From Mesorhizobium sp. 131-2-1 (GTDB lineage: Bacteria > Pseudomonadota > Alphaproteobacteria > Rhizobiales > Rhizobiaceae): a DNA stretch of 64,000 nt. The stretch covers positions 6,572,501 to 6,636,500 of the forward strand of contig NZ_AP023247.1 of the NCBI RefSeq assembly GCF_016756535.1. The letters are read 5' to 3'. The notes beneath the pieces are model-generated. The model had not been told where the DNA came from and made no database searches. It was given only the letters and a program-made list of their open reading frames with translations. The position numbers and the translations under genes are program-made. Shown here one piece after another: positions 24,696 through 35,881 of this stretch. Position 1 is the first letter of the stretch; each line of letters begins with the position of its first letter.

Positions 24696-25547
24696 ATGCA
24701 CATTGTAATCTGTATCAAGCAGGTGCCGGACTCCGCGCAGATACGTGTCCACCCGGTGACGAACACGATCATGCGCCAGGGCGTGCCGACCATCATCAAC
24801 CCTTACGACCTGTTCGCCCTCGAAGAGGCACTGAGATTGCGCGACGCCCATGGCGGCGAGGTCACCGTGCTTACGATGGGTCCGCCGATGGCAGAAGATG
24901 CGCTGCGCAAGGCGCTCACCTATGGCGCCGACCGCGCGGTACTCTTGACCGACCGCTGTTTTGCCGGCTCCGACACGCTGGCGACCTCCTTCGCGCTTTC
25001 TCGGGCAATCGTGAGAATTGGCGAGACCTTCGGCGCGCCGGACATCGTCTTCGCCGGCAAGCAGACGATTGACGGCGATACCGCCCAGGTCGGGCCCGGC
25101 ATCGCCAAGCGCCTCGGCCTCCTGCAGTTCACCTATGTGGCGAAGATCGACTCTATCGATGTCGATGCTCGCGAGATCACCGTCAAGCGCCGTTCGGAAG
25201 GCGGTACGCAGATGCTGAAAAGCAGGCTGCCTTGCCTCATCACAATGCTGGAAGGCACCAACGAAATCCGCAGAGGCTCGCTCGAGGACGCCATGCGCGC
25301 CGCGCGCAGCCAGATCGTGAAATGGAGCGCGGCCGAAGCTGGCATTGAGGACCTCAACAAATGCGGCCTGCGCGGCTCGCCGACGGTCGTCAAGCGCGTT
25401 TTCGCCCCTACCACGCGGGCGGAAAAGGCGACGCAGATCGACATGACCGACAAGACGCAGCACGACCTCGCTGACGAACTGATCGCCTCAATCTTTACCC
25501 GCCAGCCAGCGCTGGAACACGAACTCGCCTTCGACGGCGGCCAGTGA
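24696..25547 (+). CDS. fixA: FixA, electron transfer flavoprotein beta-subunit type
   Basis: 283 residues. [50 protein letters not shown] and [17 protein letters not shown] are typical of EtfB/FixA. With FixB it forms a flavoprotein that, together with FixC and FixX, bifurcates electrons from NADH to quinone and ferredoxin/flavodoxin for nitrogenase. It has its own NifA/sigma-54 promoter. Confidence 0.95.
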   Translation: MHIVICIKQVPDSAQIRVHPVTNTIMRQGVPTIINPYDLFALEEALRLRDAHGGEVTVLTMGPPMAEDALRKALTYGADRAVLLTDRCFAGSDTLATSFALSRAIVRIGETFGAPDIVFAGKQTIDGDTAQVGPGIAKRLGLLQFTYVAKIDSIDVDAREITVKRRSEGGTQMLKSRLPCLITMLEGTNEIRRGSLEDAMRAARSQIVKWSAAEAGIEDLNKCGLRGSPTVVKRVFAPTTRAEKATQIDMTDKTQHDLADELIASIFTRQPALEHELAFDGGQ

Positions 25548-25567
25548 CGGGACGGCAAGGAGAGATG

Positions 25568-26674
25568 ATGTCGAACGCTAACCGCGAAGCCCCTCCTTCC
25601 GCCGGCCGTGCCGGCATCAAGAGGGAATTGCCTGAGCACTTTAGGGACTATCGGCACGTCTGGGTTTTCATCGAACTGGAACGCGGCGAGGTCCATCCCG
25701 TGTCCTTCGAACTGCTTGGCGAAGGCCGCAAGCTCGCCGACAAGCTAGGCATCCAGCTTGCGGGGATCGTGCTTGGACCGCCGGGTGACGCGACGCAGCA
25801 TGCCGTTGCCGAGGCCTTCGCTTACGGCGCCGACCTTGTCTACCTCGTCGAGGCACCGTTGCTTGCCGACTATCGCAACGAGCCTTTCACTAAGGCGATG
25901 ACGGATCTGGTCAATACCCACAAGCCGGAAATCCTGCTTCTCGGTGCGACCACGCTCGGCAGGGATCTCGCTGGCTCAGTAGCGACGACCTTGCTGACAG
26001 GGCTCACTGCCGACTGTACCGAACTCGATGTAGATGTCGACGGTTCGCTCGCCGCGACCCGTCCGACTTTCGGCGGTTCCTTGCTGTGCACGATCTATAC
26101 GCTCAACTACCGGCCGCAGATGGCCACGGTACGACCGAGGGTTATGGCCATGCCACCGCGGACGGACAAGCCGGTCGGGCGTGTCATCCGGCACAAGCTG
26201 TCAATGACCGAGGAAGAGATCATCACCAAAGTCCTTGGCTTCAACCTCGATCGCCAATCGGCAAAGGCAAATCTCGCCTACGCCGACATCGTGGTTGCCG
26301 GAGGCCTCGGTCTCGGCTCAGCGGAGAATTTGCAGCTTGTGAAGAATCTAGCGCGGGCAATCGGCGCCGAATATGGCTGTTCGCGCCCGTTGGTCCAGAA
26401 GGGCTGGATGCCTGCCGATCGGCAGGTTGGCCAAACGGGCAAGACCATCCGGCCAAAGCTTTACATAGCGGCCGGGATTTCCGGCGCCATTCAGCATCGG
26501 GTTGGCGTGGAGGGGGCTGATTTGATCGTAGCCATCAACACCGACCCGAACGCCCCGATCTTCGAATTTGCCCATCTCGGCATCGTCACCGACGCAATCC
26601 GTTTCCTGCCGGCATTGACGGAAGCTTTCACCCGGCGGCTGTCGCCGCACAGCCACGACAAGCTTGCGAGCTAA
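25568..26674 (+). CDS. fixB: FixB, electron transfer flavoprotein alpha-subunit type
   Basis: 368 residues from the second of two adjacent ATGs (25568), which has AGGAG at better spacing than the first (25565). The C-terminal FAD-binding domain contains [20 protein letters not shown] and the [10 protein letters not shown] loop. An N-terminal extension precedes HVWVFIE. It pairs with FixA; the gap to fixA is 20 bases. Confidence 0.95.
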   Translation: MSNANREAPPSAGRAGIKRELPEHFRDYRHVWVFIELERGEVHPVSFELLGEGRKLADKLGIQLAGIVLGPPGDATQHAVAEAFAYGADLVYLVEAPLLADYRNEPFTKAMTDLVNTHKPEILLLGATTLGRDLAGSVATTLLTGLTADCTELDVDVDGSLAATRPTFGGSLLCTIYTLNYRPQMATVRPRVMAMPPRTDKPVGRVIRHKLSMTEEEIITKVLGFNLDRQSAKANLAYADIVVAGGLGLGSAENLQLVKNLARAIGAEYGCSRPLVQKGWMPADRQVGQTGKTIRPKLYIAAGISGAIQHRVGVEGADLIVAINTDPNAPIFEFAHLGIVTDAIRFLPALTEAFTRRLSPHSHDKLAS

Positions 26675-26685
26675 GGGAGAGGGCC

Positions 26686-27993
26686 ATGATCGAGGAAGAA
26701 TTCGACGCCATCGTCGTCGGGGCCGGTATGTCCGGAAACGCGGCCGCCTACACCATGGCAAGCCAGGGCCTGACGGTGCTGCAGTTGGAGCGCGGCGAGT
26801 ATCCGGGCTCCAAGAATGTCCAGGGCGCCATCATGTACGCCGACATGTTGGAGCAAATCATTCCGGATTTCCGGGATGATGCGCCTCTCGAGCGGCATCT
26901 GGTCGAGCAGCGATTCTGGGTGATGGACGACACCTCCCACACCGGGATGCAGTATCGATCGGACGATTTCAACGAGGCGAAGCCCAATCGCTACACGATC
27001 ATCCGCGCCCAATTCGACAAGTGGTTTTCGCGCAAGGTGCGCCAGGCCGGCGCGACGGTGCTGTGCGAGACGACGGTGACCGAACTTGTCCGCAATGCCA
27101 GCGGCAAGGTGATCGGCGTGCGCACCGACCGGGCTGGCGGGCCGATCTACGCGGACGTCGTCGTGCTCGCAGAAGGTGTCAACGGACTGCTCGGTACACG
27201 GGCCGGCCTGCGCAAGATGCCGAAGCCAGAAAGCGTGGCGCTCGCTGTCAAGGAAATGCATTTCCTACCCGATGAGGTCATTGAGCAGCGGTTCGGCCTC
27301 CAGGGCGACGAAGGCTGCGTGATCGAAGCGGCGGGCACGATTTCCCGCAGCATGGCCGGACTGGCCTTCCTCTACACCAACAAGGAGTCGATCTCTCTCG
27401 GCATCGGCTGCCTCGTCTCCGATTTCGCCCAGACAATGGAGAGCCCTTACGTCCTCCTCGACAACTTCAAAAACCATCCTTCGATCCGGCCGCTGATCGC
27501 GGGCTCGGAAGTCAAGGAGTATTCCGCGCATCTCATTCCCGAAGGTGGCTACAAGGCAATTCCGCAGCTCTTCGGCGACGGTTGGGTGGCGGTCGGTGAT
27601 GCCGCCCAACTGAACAACGCTATTCACCGCGAGGGTTCGAACCTTGCCATGACTTCCGGTCGCATCGCGGGCGAGGCAATCATTGAGATCAAGGGCCGCA
27701 ACCAGCCGATGATCAGGAGGAACCTCGCCCTCTACAAAACCATGCTGGACAAGTCCTTCGTAGTCAAAGACCTGATGAAATATAAGGACATGCCGGCCCT
27801 GATACACACCAATTCCCGCAATTTCTTCATGACTTACCCGCAGTTGATGTCGCAGGCCGCGCAGAACTTCATGCGGGTCGACGGAACCCCGAAAATCGAG
27901 AAGGAAAAGGCGACCACTGCTGCCTTCATCAAGGCGCGTTCGCGCTGGGGGCTGATCAGCGATGTGGTCCGCCTGGCACTCGCCTGGCGCTGA
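26686..27993 (+). CDS. fixC: FixC, flavoprotein:quinone oxidoreductase
   Basis: 435 residues. The FAD dinucleotide fold is [18 protein letters not shown], and [22 protein letters not shown] carries the second FAD motif. It belongs to the ETF-QO family without the fused iron-sulfur domain, which is provided by FixX. Associated with the inner membrane. Eleven bases after fixB. Confidence 0.95.
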   Translation: MIEEEFDAIVVGAGMSGNAAAYTMASQGLTVLQLERGEYPGSKNVQGAIMYADMLEQIIPDFRDDAPLERHLVEQRFWVMDDTSHTGMQYRSDDFNEAKPNRYTIIRAQFDKWFSRKVRQAGATVLCETTVTELVRNASGKVIGVRTDRAGGPIYADVVVLAEGVNGLLGTRAGLRKMPKPESVALAVKEMHFLPDEVIEQRFGLQGDEGCVIEAAGTISRSMAGLAFLYTNKESISLGIGCLVSDFAQTMESPYVLLDNFKNHPSIRPLIAGSEVKEYSAHLIPEGGYKAIPQLFGDGWVAVGDAAQLNNAIHREGSNLAMTSGRIAGEAIIEIKGRNQPMIRRNLALYKTMLDKSFVVKDLMKYKDMPALIHTNSRNFFMTYPQLMSQAAQNFMRVDGTPKIEKEKATTAAFIKARSRWGLISDVVRLALAWR

Positions 27994-28005
27994 AGGAGAA
28001 ACAGG

Positions 28006-28305
28006 ATGACGATGGCCGTGACGAAGTTACGTGTCGAGGAGAAGCTTTATCAGAACCGCTATCTGGTCGATCCGGGCCGCCCGCATATCAAAGTGCGACC
28101 GCACGAGAGGCCGAGCGCGAACCTGCTCGCGCTGACACACATCTGCCCGGCCAAATGCTATGAGTTGAACGACAAGGGACAGGTGGAGACCACTTCCGAC
28201 GGCTGCATGGAATGCGGCACCTGTCGCGTGCTGTGCGAGGCCAGCGGTGAGATCGTGTGGAATTACCCGCGCGGCGGCTTCGGCGTTCTCTTCAAGTTCG
28301 GATGA
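28006..28305 (+). CDS. fixX: FixX ferredoxin-like protein
   Basis: 99 residues, AAGGAG ahead of the ATG. Cysteines in CPAKC and [11 protein letters not shown] bind a 4Fe-4S cluster as in the C-terminal domain of ETF-QO. It completes the FixABCX complex. Confidence 0.94.
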   Translation: MTMAVTKLRVEEKLYQNRYLVDPGRPHIKVRPHERPSANLLALTHICPAKCYELNDKGQVETTSDGCMECGTCRVLCEASGEIVWNYPRGGFGVLFKFG

Positions 28306-28461
28306 CTGGCGCAAAGAGCGGGAAACGAGAGGCTCGGAATGCGGTCAAGACCGCCAATATTGTTCACAATTGCCGAAAGGCTGAAAATACTATGTTTCTG
28401 GAACTCAAAATACAAAAAAGGGCCTGGGAGGAGCACCTTGGACAACCCTTGAGGTGTTTGC

Positions 28462-30222
28462 ATGGCTCACATGCTTCCAGATCAGGTCGGTGAAATTGTA
28501 TCTCGGAACACCCCGCCTGAACCTGCGGTCGAAGCGGCGCTCAATGCGGATAGCTTGCTCGGGGGAATCTACGAGATATCGAAGATTCTGACTGCCCCGA
28601 CCCGGCTGGAGATTACGCTTGCCAATGTCGCGAATATCCTCTCCTCGTTTGTGCAAATGCGTCATGGCGCAATTGTCGTCCTGGACGCTGAAGGAGAGCC
28701 GCAGATTAGCGCAACTACCGGCGGCGCTGTGCCTCAGTCAGCCATCGGCAGTGTCATACCCCAGGCCGTAATAGACAAAATCGTCGCTACTGGAGTGCCG
28801 ATCGTCATACAAGACACAAGCACGTCGGAGCTGTTTCAGGCCGATCCTCAATCGACCAGCGGCACGATCGCAACTGCGTTTATCGGTGTCCCGCTAAAGG
28901 CTGAGGAAAAGATCTTCGGGACGCTGTCGATCGACCGGGTCAGGAACGGTACCACCAAGTTCCGTTACGAGGAGGACTTACGTTTCCTGGCCATGGTCGC
29001 CAATCTGGTCGGCCGGACCATCCGCCTGCATCGCACTTTGAGCACGGCTGGTCAGCGACTTATCGAGAAGCAACCGAGACCAGAGCAATCGCTCGACGAG
29101 GACAGGACCCATCCGGCCCGACATCCGCATGTCAAGATCGACGGAATCATCGGAGAAAGTCCCGCACTCAAGCAAGTGCTGGAGATCGTCTCGGTCGTGG
29201 CCAGGACCAATTCCACCGTGCTTCTGCGAGGCGAAAGCGGTACCGGCAAGGAGTTCTTTGCACAGGCCATCCATAAGCTTTCGCATCGGAGGGAGAAATC
29301 CTTCGTCAAATTGAACTGCGCCGCATTGCCCGAAAGCGTCTTGGAATCGGAGCTCTTTGGCCACGAGAAGGGCGCCTTCACCGGGGCTATCCTGCAGCGC
29401 GCCGGCCGGTTCGAATTGGCGAATGGCGGAACCCTGCTGCTTGATGAAATCGGCGAGATTTCGCCTGCCTTTCAAGCCAAGCTGTTGCGCGTCTTGCAGG
29501 AAGGAGAACTTGAGCGAGTGGGCGGCACCAGGACCCTAAAGGTTGACGTGCGGCTCATATGCGCCACCAACAAGGACCTCGAGATGGCTGTCCGGAATGG
29601 AGAGTTCAGGGCCGACCTTTATTACCGCATCAATGTGGTGCCAATAGTCTTGCCTCCCCTCAGAGAGCGGCCGGGCGATATTCCACGCCTTGCCAAAGCT
29701 CTCCTCGATAGATTCAACAAGGAGAACCATCGCGATCTTGCCTTCACGCCGTCGGCGCTTGACCTGATCTCGCAATGCTATTTCCCTGGCAACGTGCGTG
29801 AGTTGGAGAATTGTGTGCGACGGACGGCCACACTTGCGCGTTCAATGACAATAACTCCGTCGGATTTCGCCTGCCAGAACAGCCAGTGCCTTTCTTCGCT
29901 TCTGTGGAAAGGAGTCGGCCGTTCGCACGGCGCCTATGCCGTCGACGAGTTCGCACGTGGCAATATGATGCCGGTTGGATCGCCGCTGCCTGCCATGCGA
30001 GTCGGCCCCTCCCAGAATGAGGCATCGCCCGGCGAGACCTGCGACCCCAACCATCCAGCTTGCCCAGCAATCAACCAGCGTCTGACGGAACGCGACCGAC
30101 TGATCGATGCGATGGAGAAAGCCGGCTGGGTTCAGGCCAAGGCGGCTCGTTTCCTCGGTCTCACGCCGCGGCAGGTCGGCTATGCTCTGCGCCGGCATCA
30201 TATCGAAGTGAAGAAGTTCTAA
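28462..30222 (+). CDS. nifA1: NifA transcription activator (copy 1)
   Basis: 586 residues. GAF domain about 35-195; AAA+ domain about 225-460 with Walker A GESGTGKE (257-264), canonical sigma-54 loop GAFTGA (304-309) and Walker B LLLDEIGE (325-332). The oxygen-sensing cysteines C439, C451, C471 and C476 follow C-x11-C-x19-C-x4-C exactly. Then comes a long linker and a Fis-type HTH at 558-580 (AKAARFLGLTPRQVGYALRR). GAGGTG lies before the ATG. No UAS is seen in the 156-base gap after fixX, so it is probably read from the fix promoter. In M. loti R7A the copy not linked to fixV is nifA1. Confidence 0.93.
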   Translation: MAHMLPDQVGEIVSRNTPPEPAVEAALNADSLLGGIYEISKILTAPTRLEITLANVANILSSFVQMRHGAIVVLDAEGEPQISATTGGAVPQSAIGSVIPQAVIDKIVATGVPIVIQDTSTSELFQADPQSTSGTIATAFIGVPLKAEEKIFGTLSIDRVRNGTTKFRYEEDLRFLAMVANLVGRTIRLHRTLSTAGQRLIEKQPRPEQSLDEDRTHPARHPHVKIDGIIGESPALKQVLEIVSVVARTNSTVLLRGESGTGKEFFAQAIHKLSHRREKSFVKLNCAALPESVLESELFGHEKGAFTGAILQRAGRFELANGGTLLLDEIGEISPAFQAKLLRVLQEGELERVGGTRTLKVDVRLICATNKDLEMAVRNGEFRADLYYRINVVPIVLPPLRERPGDIPRLAKALLDRFNKENHRDLAFTPSALDLISQCYFPGNVRELENCVRRTATLARSMTITPSDFACQNSQCLSSLLWKGVGRSHGAYAVDEFARGNMMPVGSPLPAMRVGPSQNEASPGETCDPNHPACPAINQRLTERDRLIDAMEKAGWVQAKAARFLGLTPRQVGYALRRHHIEVKKF

Positions 30223-30316
30223 ACGTCCCTGATGACATCAAACGTGGGGGCGCGGTTGCTGCCCGCACCGGGCGTAACTGAGACAAGACGTCACTTTTCG
30301 CGTTGCTTTTGACCGT

Positions 30317-30332
30317 TGTCGGCGACCTGACA
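30317..30332. promoter_or_regulatory. NifA UAS of nifB
   Basis: TGTCGGCGACCTGACA fits TGT-N10-ACA. It is 85 bases before the nifB -24 element. Confidence 0.72.
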
Positions 30333-30416
30333 AAACCGTGTCGCAGGAAACGGACACAATTGGACACAAAAGGCCGACGTAAAAGCCAACATGACGGATA
30401 AGACCGCTTTTGGGGT

Positions 30417-30432
30417 TGGCATATCTCTTGCG
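30417..30432 (+). promoter_or_regulatory. Sigma-54 promoter of nifB
   Basis: TGGCATATCTCTTGCG with GG-N10-GC spacing, about 41 bases before the nifB ATG. Confidence 0.75.
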
Positions 30433-30472
30433 CTCTGAAGTGCGATGTTCACACCACGCACGGAGCCGCTCC

Positions 30473-31954
30473 ATGTCCGCACCGATGATTTCGCTACAGG
30501 GCCTTTCCGGCACGACAGTCTTCGATCAGTCGCCGGCGAGAGCGAAATCCGGTGGCTGCGCATCTTCATCCTGCGGCTCCTCCGCGAAGCCGCACGAGAT
30601 GGACTCGGCCGTCTGGGAGAAGATCAAGGATCATCCCTGCTTTTCAGAGGAAGCGCACCACTATTTCGCGCGCATGCATGTGGCGGTCGCCCCAGCCTGC
30701 AATATTCAATGCAACTACTGCAATCGCAAATATGACTGCGCCAACGAAAGCCGGCCTGGGGTCGTTTCGGAAAGGCTGACGCCCGACCAGGCGCTGCGCA
30801 AGGTGATCGGGGTTGCCAACGAAGTGCCGCAGCTTTCCGTGCTTGGCATCGCCGGACCGGGCGATGCCTGTTACGACTGGAAGAACACAAAGGCGACATT
30901 CCAACGGGTCGCCAAGGAAATCGGCGACATCAAGCTGTGCATCTCAACCAACGGGCTCGCGCTGCCAGACCGCGTCGCCGAGCTTGCCGAAATGAATGTC
31001 GATCACGTGACGATCACCATCAACATGGTCGACCCGCGGATCGGTGCCAAGATCTATCCGTGGATCTTCTATGGCAACCGCCGTTATACCGGCGTTGAGG
31101 CCGCCACGATCCTGCACGAACGACAGATGTCGGGGCTGGAGATGCTGACGGCGCGCGGCATCCTCACCAAGATCAATTCGGTAATGATCCCCGGCGTAAA
31201 CGATGAGCACCTGATCGAGGTGAATAAATGGGTCAAGGAGCGCGGCGCGTTCCTGCACAATGTCATGCCGCTGATTTCCGACCCGGCGCACGGTACGCAT
31301 TACGGCCTGAGTGGGCAGCGCGGCCCCAAGGCAATGGAGCTGAAGGCCCTTCAGGATCGTCTCGAAGGCGGCGCCAAGTTGATGCGCCACTGCCGGCAGT
31401 GCCGGGCCGATGCTGTCGGCCTGCTCGGCGAGGATCGTGGCCAGGAATTCACGCTCGACCGGCTTCCCGACAAGGTCACGTACGACGCCAGCAAGCGCGA
31501 GACATATCGGGCAGTGGTCGCGCGCGAGCGGGGCGATCGCCTGGCGGCCAAGAGCGAGGCGCTCGGGATGGTCAAGACCGCAGGCTCCGGCAAATCGCTT
31601 CTGGTAGCGGTGGCGACCAAGGGTGGCGGCCGCATCAACGAGCATTTCGGCCATGCGAAGGAATTCCAGGTTTATGAGGCCTCTCCGAAAGGGATCAGTT
31701 TCGTCGGTCATCGCAAGGTCGAACAGTATTGCCTCGGCGGCCGGGCCGAGGACAAGAGCCTCGACGGCGTCATCTCTACGCTCGAAGGCGTAGACATCGT
31801 GCTGTGCGCGAGAATTGGAAATTGCCCCGAGGATCGTCTCAAGGAAGGTGGGATCCGAGCAACGGAGGCTTACGGGTATGACTACATCGAGACCGCGATC
31901 GGCGCGCTTTACGCCGCCGAGTTTGGGAGTGAGCCACTGGCTGCGACGGCCTGA
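30473..31954 (+). CDS. nifB: NifB, FeMo-cofactor precursor (NifB-co) synthase
   Basis: 493 residues from the ATG at 30473 (GGAG upstream). The radical SAM motif is CNIQCNYC, and the NifX/NafY-like domain at the C-terminus starts near [35 protein letters not shown] holds further conserved cysteines. It fuses two 4Fe-4S clusters with carbide from SAM. It begins the unit nifB-fdxN-nifZ-fixU-SIR2-like gene, driven by the promoter at 30417. Confidence 0.97.
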   Translation: MSAPMISLQGLSGTTVFDQSPARAKSGGCASSSCGSSAKPHEMDSAVWEKIKDHPCFSEEAHHYFARMHVAVAPACNIQCNYCNRKYDCANESRPGVVSERLTPDQALRKVIGVANEVPQLSVLGIAGPGDACYDWKNTKATFQRVAKEIGDIKLCISTNGLALPDRVAELAEMNVDHVTITINMVDPRIGAKIYPWIFYGNRRYTGVEAATILHERQMSGLEMLTARGILTKINSVMIPGVNDEHLIEVNKWVKERGAFLHNVMPLISDPAHGTHYGLSGQRGPKAMELKALQDRLEGGAKLMRHCRQCRADAVGLLGEDRGQEFTLDRLPDKVTYDASKRETYRAVVARERGDRLAAKSEALGMVKTAGSGKSLLVAVATKGGGRINEHFGHAKEFQVYEASPKGISFVGHRKVEQYCLGGRAEDKSLDGVISTLEGVDIVLCARIGNCPEDRLKEGGIRATEAYGYDYIETAIGALYAAEFGSEPLAATA

Positions 31955-31986
31955 GCCGCCTCATTGTAACCGAACCGGAGTTGAAA

Positions 31987-32181
31987 ATGGCCTTTAAGAT
32001 CATCGCTTCCCAATGCACCCAGTGCGGTGCCTGTGAGTTTGAATGCCCTTCGGGCGCGATTAAGTTCAAGGGCGAGACCTACGTGATCGATCCGAAAAAG
32101 TGCACCGAATGCGAGGGGACCTTCGAAACGCAGCAATGCGCCTCGGTATGTCCGGTGTCGAAGACTTGCGTCCCTGCCTGA
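31987..32181 (+). CDS. fdxN: FdxN 2[4Fe-4S] ferredoxin
   Basis: 64 residues. The first cluster motif is [12 protein letters not shown]; the second is [18 protein letters not shown] with the eight-residue insert found in FdxN. It feeds electrons to nitrogenase or NifB. It starts 32 bases after nifB, with CCGGAG ahead of the ATG. Confidence 0.94.
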   Translation: MAFKIIASQCTQCGACEFECPSGAIKFKGETYVIDPKKCTECEGTFETQQCASVCPVSKTCVPA

Positions 32182-32271
32182 CCTCCATTTCGGCTACTGA
32201 CACGGTCGAGGCGCCTCCGCAGGACCATCGACCTCCTGTTGGAAAGATGCAGCCGAGAGAAAGGAACGGCC

Positions 32272-32598
32272 ATGAGCCTCGGACGCGAACAGGACATCGA
32301 AATCCGTACACCCCCGCGATTCATGCCGGGTGAGCGGGTCCGCGCCACACGCCACATAAAAAATGACGGCACCTATCCGGGCAAGGAGATCGGTGAAAAT
32401 CTGGTGCGCAAAGGCGACGAGGGCTATGTGCGCGACATCGGCACCTTTCTCCAGCAGTTCTACATCTATGCGGTCGAATGGGTCGATCGCGGCACCGTCG
32501 TCGGCATGCGTGCGCGTGAACTCATGAGCCTTGAGACGGCCCGGACTCCTTCCAGTGCCGAAATCGGTGCTGGGTTTGACGAAGGAACGGCCCGATGA
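32272..32598 (+). CDS. nifZ: NifZ, MoFe-protein maturation factor
   Basis: 108 residues. PPRFMPGERVRATRHIKNDGTYPG and LVRKGDEGYVRDIGTFLQQFYIYAVEW match NifZ, which helps form the second P-cluster. AAAGGAA precedes the ATG. Its end overlaps the fixU start by four bases. In M. loti nifZ and fixU are needed for full symbiotic efficiency. Confidence 0.92.
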   Translation: MSLGREQDIEIRTPPRFMPGERVRATRHIKNDGTYPGKEIGENLVRKGDEGYVRDIGTFLQQFYIYAVEWVDRGTVVGMRARELMSLETARTPSSAEIGAGFDEGTAR

Positions 32599-32807
32599 GG
32601 GTAATGATCCGCAGGACCCGTGCTGGCTTGTCGGCATATATTCCCAAAAAGGATCTCGAAGAGCCGATCATCAAGGTCGACAACGAACACCTATGGGGTG
32701 GCGCCGTGACGCTGAAGAACGGCTGGCGGCTAGTCCTGCCCGACCTTCCGCGCGATACGCCTTTGCCGATTACCGTGGAAGCAAGGAAGATTTCCGACGA
32801 GGACTGA
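32595..32807 (+). CDS. fixU: FixU (NifT family)
   Basis: 70 residues: MRVMIRRTRAGLSAYIPKKD, then WGGAVTLKNGWRLVLPD, the standard NifT/FixU fold. Function is not defined biochemically. ATGA overlap with nifZ indicates translational coupling. Confidence 0.9.
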   Translation: MRVMIRRTRAGLSAYIPKKDLEEPIIKVDNEHLWGGAVTLKNGWRLVLPDLPRDTPLPITVEARKISDED

Positions 32808-32848
32808 CCTTCGGGTTGACACAAAGAGAGCGGCAAAGGGATACGAGC

Positions 32849-33760
32849 ATGAACACAATGACCTCGGGCCATCTCGTCGTCATTCGGGACAGTTTTGCCG
32901 AAAGGCAGCTTGACCTTTTGAAGAAAGGGCTCGCGGCCGATCAGGTCATTCCCTATCTCGGCCCGGGTCTGCTTGAGATCCGCTCCGCGGGACCGCCCGT
33001 ACCGCATACCCCCGAAGCCGTTGCCGCAGCGCTCAACAAGCGCGCGCCAGCCCCTTCGAAGATTCGCACCAACATGTGGTCGGTAGCGCAGTATATCGAA
33101 CAGCGCCGGCACCGCCGGACGCTTCAAGTTTGGATGGCCGAAATATTCGCGGCCCCGGTGGTGCCGACCATCTTGCATGCCTGGCTTGCAACGCTGCCGC
33201 TCTCCGTGATCGTCGACAGCTGGTACGACGGTGCCATGCGCGCGGCTCTAATACAGACCCGCCGAACGGACGTCGTCGAAATACAGGGCGTAACACGGGC
33301 GCACGAGATCGGTGACATTTGGACGAAAGCCTACGATTTGTCCGGGATATTACTCGAATCCGCACCAGCGGCGAAGACGGTTCTCTACGCCCCTCACGGC
33401 GGTGCCAGGCCGGCCGCAAACTTCCTCGTCGCAGATTCCGACTACGTTGAAGTGCTGAGCGAAATCGACATCCAGACGCCGATCCCTGACCTGGTGAAGG
33501 AACGGCGAGCTAGTCGTGGTCTTTTCTTCATCGGCTGCCGCTTCAACGATCAGATGCTGCGCACCTATGCCCGGCAGATCATGAAGCGCTCCAATGGCCC
33601 ACATTTTGCGGCAATCGATACAGCGACGCTGACCAAGAACGAGCGTCGTTTCCTTGCGGCAAGCGCAATCACGGTCATTGACATGCCGACGGGTCAGGCC
33701 GCAGCCCGTCTCGTCGGACTGGGCGAGACATTGCATGAAGCCAAACGGGGTATCGTTTGA
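32849..33760 (+). CDS. SIR2-like family protein at the end of the nifB operon
   Basis: 303 residues from the ATG at 32849, preceded by AAAGGGA. VIPYLGPGLLEI near residue 37 is like the first NAD-binding strand of SIR2_2 proteins; LSVIVDSWYD, YAPHGG and GLFFIGCRFNDQMLRTYARQI (a GxxFxD-like C-terminal motif) support a sirtuin-like Rossmann fold. The zinc cysteines of deacetylating sirtuins are not seen. It is 41 bases after fixU and so probably part of the NifA regulon. It may act on NAD or on proteins; no role is established. Confidence 0.75.
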   Translation: MNTMTSGHLVVIRDSFAERQLDLLKKGLAADQVIPYLGPGLLEIRSAGPPVPHTPEAVAAALNKRAPAPSKIRTNMWSVAQYIEQRRHRRTLQVWMAEIFAAPVVPTILHAWLATLPLSVIVDSWYDGAMRAALIQTRRTDVVEIQGVTRAHEIGDIWTKAYDLSGILLESAPAAKTVLYAPHGGARPAANFLVADSDYVEVLSEIDIQTPIPDLVKERRASRGLFFIGCRFNDQMLRTYARQIMKRSNGPHFAAIDTATLTKNERRFLAASAITVIDMPTGQAAARLVGLGETLHEAKRGIV

Positions 33761-34840
33761 GCCATTCTCAGACACCTCAACATTGCCGAAAAGGTAAAAC
33801 GGGCAATTGACTTCCGGGTTTTTCAACAACTCCGAGAGGCACTCTGAAAAGCTACGACGGTTATTGCATTCGAGGCTGCAGCGGATATGGCATTCGATGC
33901 TGCGGATGAACACAGCGGCGACGGGCTCGAACCAGCCGAGCAGAGCATAGTCTGGCGCCAGGGTTGTCGCGGCGAGCGGTCGCAGCTGATCGGCTTCACT
34001 TGGCGGTAAAAGCTGTGGCACGGCGCGATGACCAGGGCCGGTTGGGGTCGATGCCAATCGAGCTAAGGCCAAGCGTGCTCACCGCATAGGCGGTCACCTG
34101 CCACTGCCATATAGGCGGTCACCTGCCACTGCCATCCCAGAGCGTCAGGATGATCGCGTTGCGCGACAGCTTGGCGCGCCGCAGACGCGAGCGATTGGTT
34201 CAGGGCAGCCCGCTTCGCCATCAACGAGACCCGCTGCTGCATGAGTTGTAACGCCCGCACCACGGCGCCGCGAATCCGCGCTTGTGGCGCCATGACCTTG
34301 AGGCGAGTGAGTTCGGCGCTAACAACGCAGACTGAACCAATCCGATCAGCCCGGCCCATGCCGGAGAGCACGGCGACCAATGCCGCCAGCTCCACCACGC
34401 AGGGGACACGATCCCGCCTGCGGCTAAGCGCGAGTTGAAAAGCATACGTCGACGCCCGCCATTTCCGCATGCACCGCCTTGGATAAGGCCTGCCTCGAGG
34501 CATGATGCGGGCCTGGTTGGCTTTCCTGTCGATGCCAGCTTCGTAAGCAGCGGCTCCCGCGAGGTCGAGCAGTTCTAACTGGCGGCTTGAGTTGACGGCG
34601 CTCACGCACAGCCGTTCCAGGTGCGGCCAGTTATGCGGCCTTCCCCTTCCCATTTGGCTTGGGCAAGCTTCTGGGTGATCCTCTGCATCGCCGGTCGCAG
34701 AGAGGTCCGGTCTGCAAAGTCAGCACAGGCCACTATTGCGGCCGCCTCGAGATGTATGCGTCCCTCTCATCTGTTTGGCCGGACTGGGCGAGCTTGCACC
34801 CGGTCGGACATGCAGTCCAACTTGGATGCGCGCTTCCACA
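33761..34840. other. Decayed intergenic stretch, no intact gene
   Basis: About 1.1 kb between the SIR2-like gene and nolK. A minus-strand frame of about 196 codons at 34063-34653 has low-complexity Ala/Arg-rich sequence and no recognisable domain. The only clear structure is a 25-base tandem duplication (34086-34135). The stretch probably derives from old insertion events. Confidence 0.45.
34086..34135. repeat. Perfect 25-base tandem duplication
   Basis: The unit beginning ATAGGCGGTCACC occurs at 34086-34110 and again at 34111-34135 without mismatch. It looks like a recent slippage event. Confidence 0.85.
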
Positions 34841-35809
34841 TCAAGCCGCATGAAGGCGAAGAAAATCCTCATACGTCGCTTGCAACCCGGCACCAAGGGA
34901 CGTTTTGGCTTTCCAGCCAAGGTTACGCAAGCGCGTTACGTCCAGTAGCTTGCGCGGAGTACCGTCTGGCTTCGTCGTGTCGAACACCAAATTGCCCTCC
35001 CAGCAGACCGCCGCCTTGACGAGTTCCGCCACCTCGCGAATTGTGACGTCCTCACCAACGCCAACATTAATCAGGGGCGCAGTGTCGGGGGCTGTCAAGG
35101 CGTCAAAATCCGAATCTGGCAGGCCAAGCAGGAACGCAATGGCATCGCCTACATCCGACGAATACATAAACTCTCGCCGAGGATTTCCGGATCCCCAGAC
35201 CCCCACAGAGGAGTCGCCGTTCATTTTAGCTTGATGAAAGCGGCGTATCAGAGCAGGCAGAACGTGACAATTTTCGGGGTGATAATTATCGCCGGGACCA
35301 TATAAATTGGTCGGCATCAACGCGAGATAGTGCGCCTTGTACTGCCGGTTGAAAGACCAGCACGATTCGACACCTGCGATTTTTGCCAAAGCGTAGGGAC
35401 GATTCGTCGCTTCAAGCGGACCGGTGAGAAGGTATTCCTCCCGTATCGGCTGCGGACAGTCGCGTGGATAGATACACGAGGAGCCAAGAAAAATCATCCG
35501 TTCGACGCCGGAAGCGTAAGCGGCATCAAAAACACTGACTTGAATCGCGAGGTTGTTATGAAGGAAATCGACAGGGGAGCTGGCGTTCGCCAGTATACCA
35601 CCAACCTTCGCGGCGCACATAACGACGTAATCTGGCCGCTGCGACATGAAGAACCTGCGCGTCTCGCTCCGGTCAAATAGATCCAGTTCGTCGTGAGTAC
35701 GTGTTATTATCTCATAGGATCCTAACGCCTCGAGGGCTCTCATCGTGGCCGATCCAACAAGGCCGCGATGGCCTGCCACATAGACTTTCTTCATCTTTTT
35801 GTTTTCCAT
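34841..35809 (-). CDS. nolK: NolK, GDP-L-fucose synthase
   Basis: 322 residues. The NADP fold [11 protein letters not shown] and catalytic YALAK are present, with [15 protein letters not shown] and [20 protein letters not shown] typical of GDP-fucose synthase (WcaG). It epimerises and reduces GDP-4-keto-6-deoxymannose to GDP-fucose for Nod-factor decoration. Last gene of nodZ-noeL-nolK. Confidence 0.94.
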   Translation of the reverse strand: MENKKMKKVYVAGHRGLVGSATMRALEALGSYEIITRTHDELDLFDRSETRRFFMSQRPDYVVMCAAKVGGILANASSPVDFLHNNLAIQVSVFDAAYASGVERMIFLGSSCIYPRDCPQPIREEYLLTGPLEATNRPYALAKIAGVESCWSFNRQYKAHYLALMPTNLYGPGDNYHPENCHVLPALIRRFHQAKMNGDSSVGVWGSGNPRREFMYSSDVGDAIAFLLGLPDSDFDALTAPDTAPLINVGVGEDVTIREVAELVKAAVCWEGNLVFDTTKPDGTPRKLLDVTRLRNLGWKAKTSLGAGLQATYEDFLRLHAA

Positions 35810-35881
35810 TGTTAACGCTCTGGGCGCTCCTTAAGAAGGCCAACATAGCACTGACAACAACCCCGCATGGCGCCGCCGTTG

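Noticed and set aside
24597..25463. Minus-strand frame of 288 codons opposite fixA
   Set aside because: Antisense shadow of fixA; composition is His/Arg-rich with no homology.
30333..30354. Second UAS before nifB (TGTCGCAGG...GGACA)
   Set aside because: The spacer is 12 bases, not 10, so it does not fit the NifA rule.
34063..34653. Minus-strand frame of 196 codons taken as a possible transposase
   Set aside because: No DDE/DEDD motif, HTH or known insertion-sequence signature could be identified, so it is left as unassigned decayed DNA.
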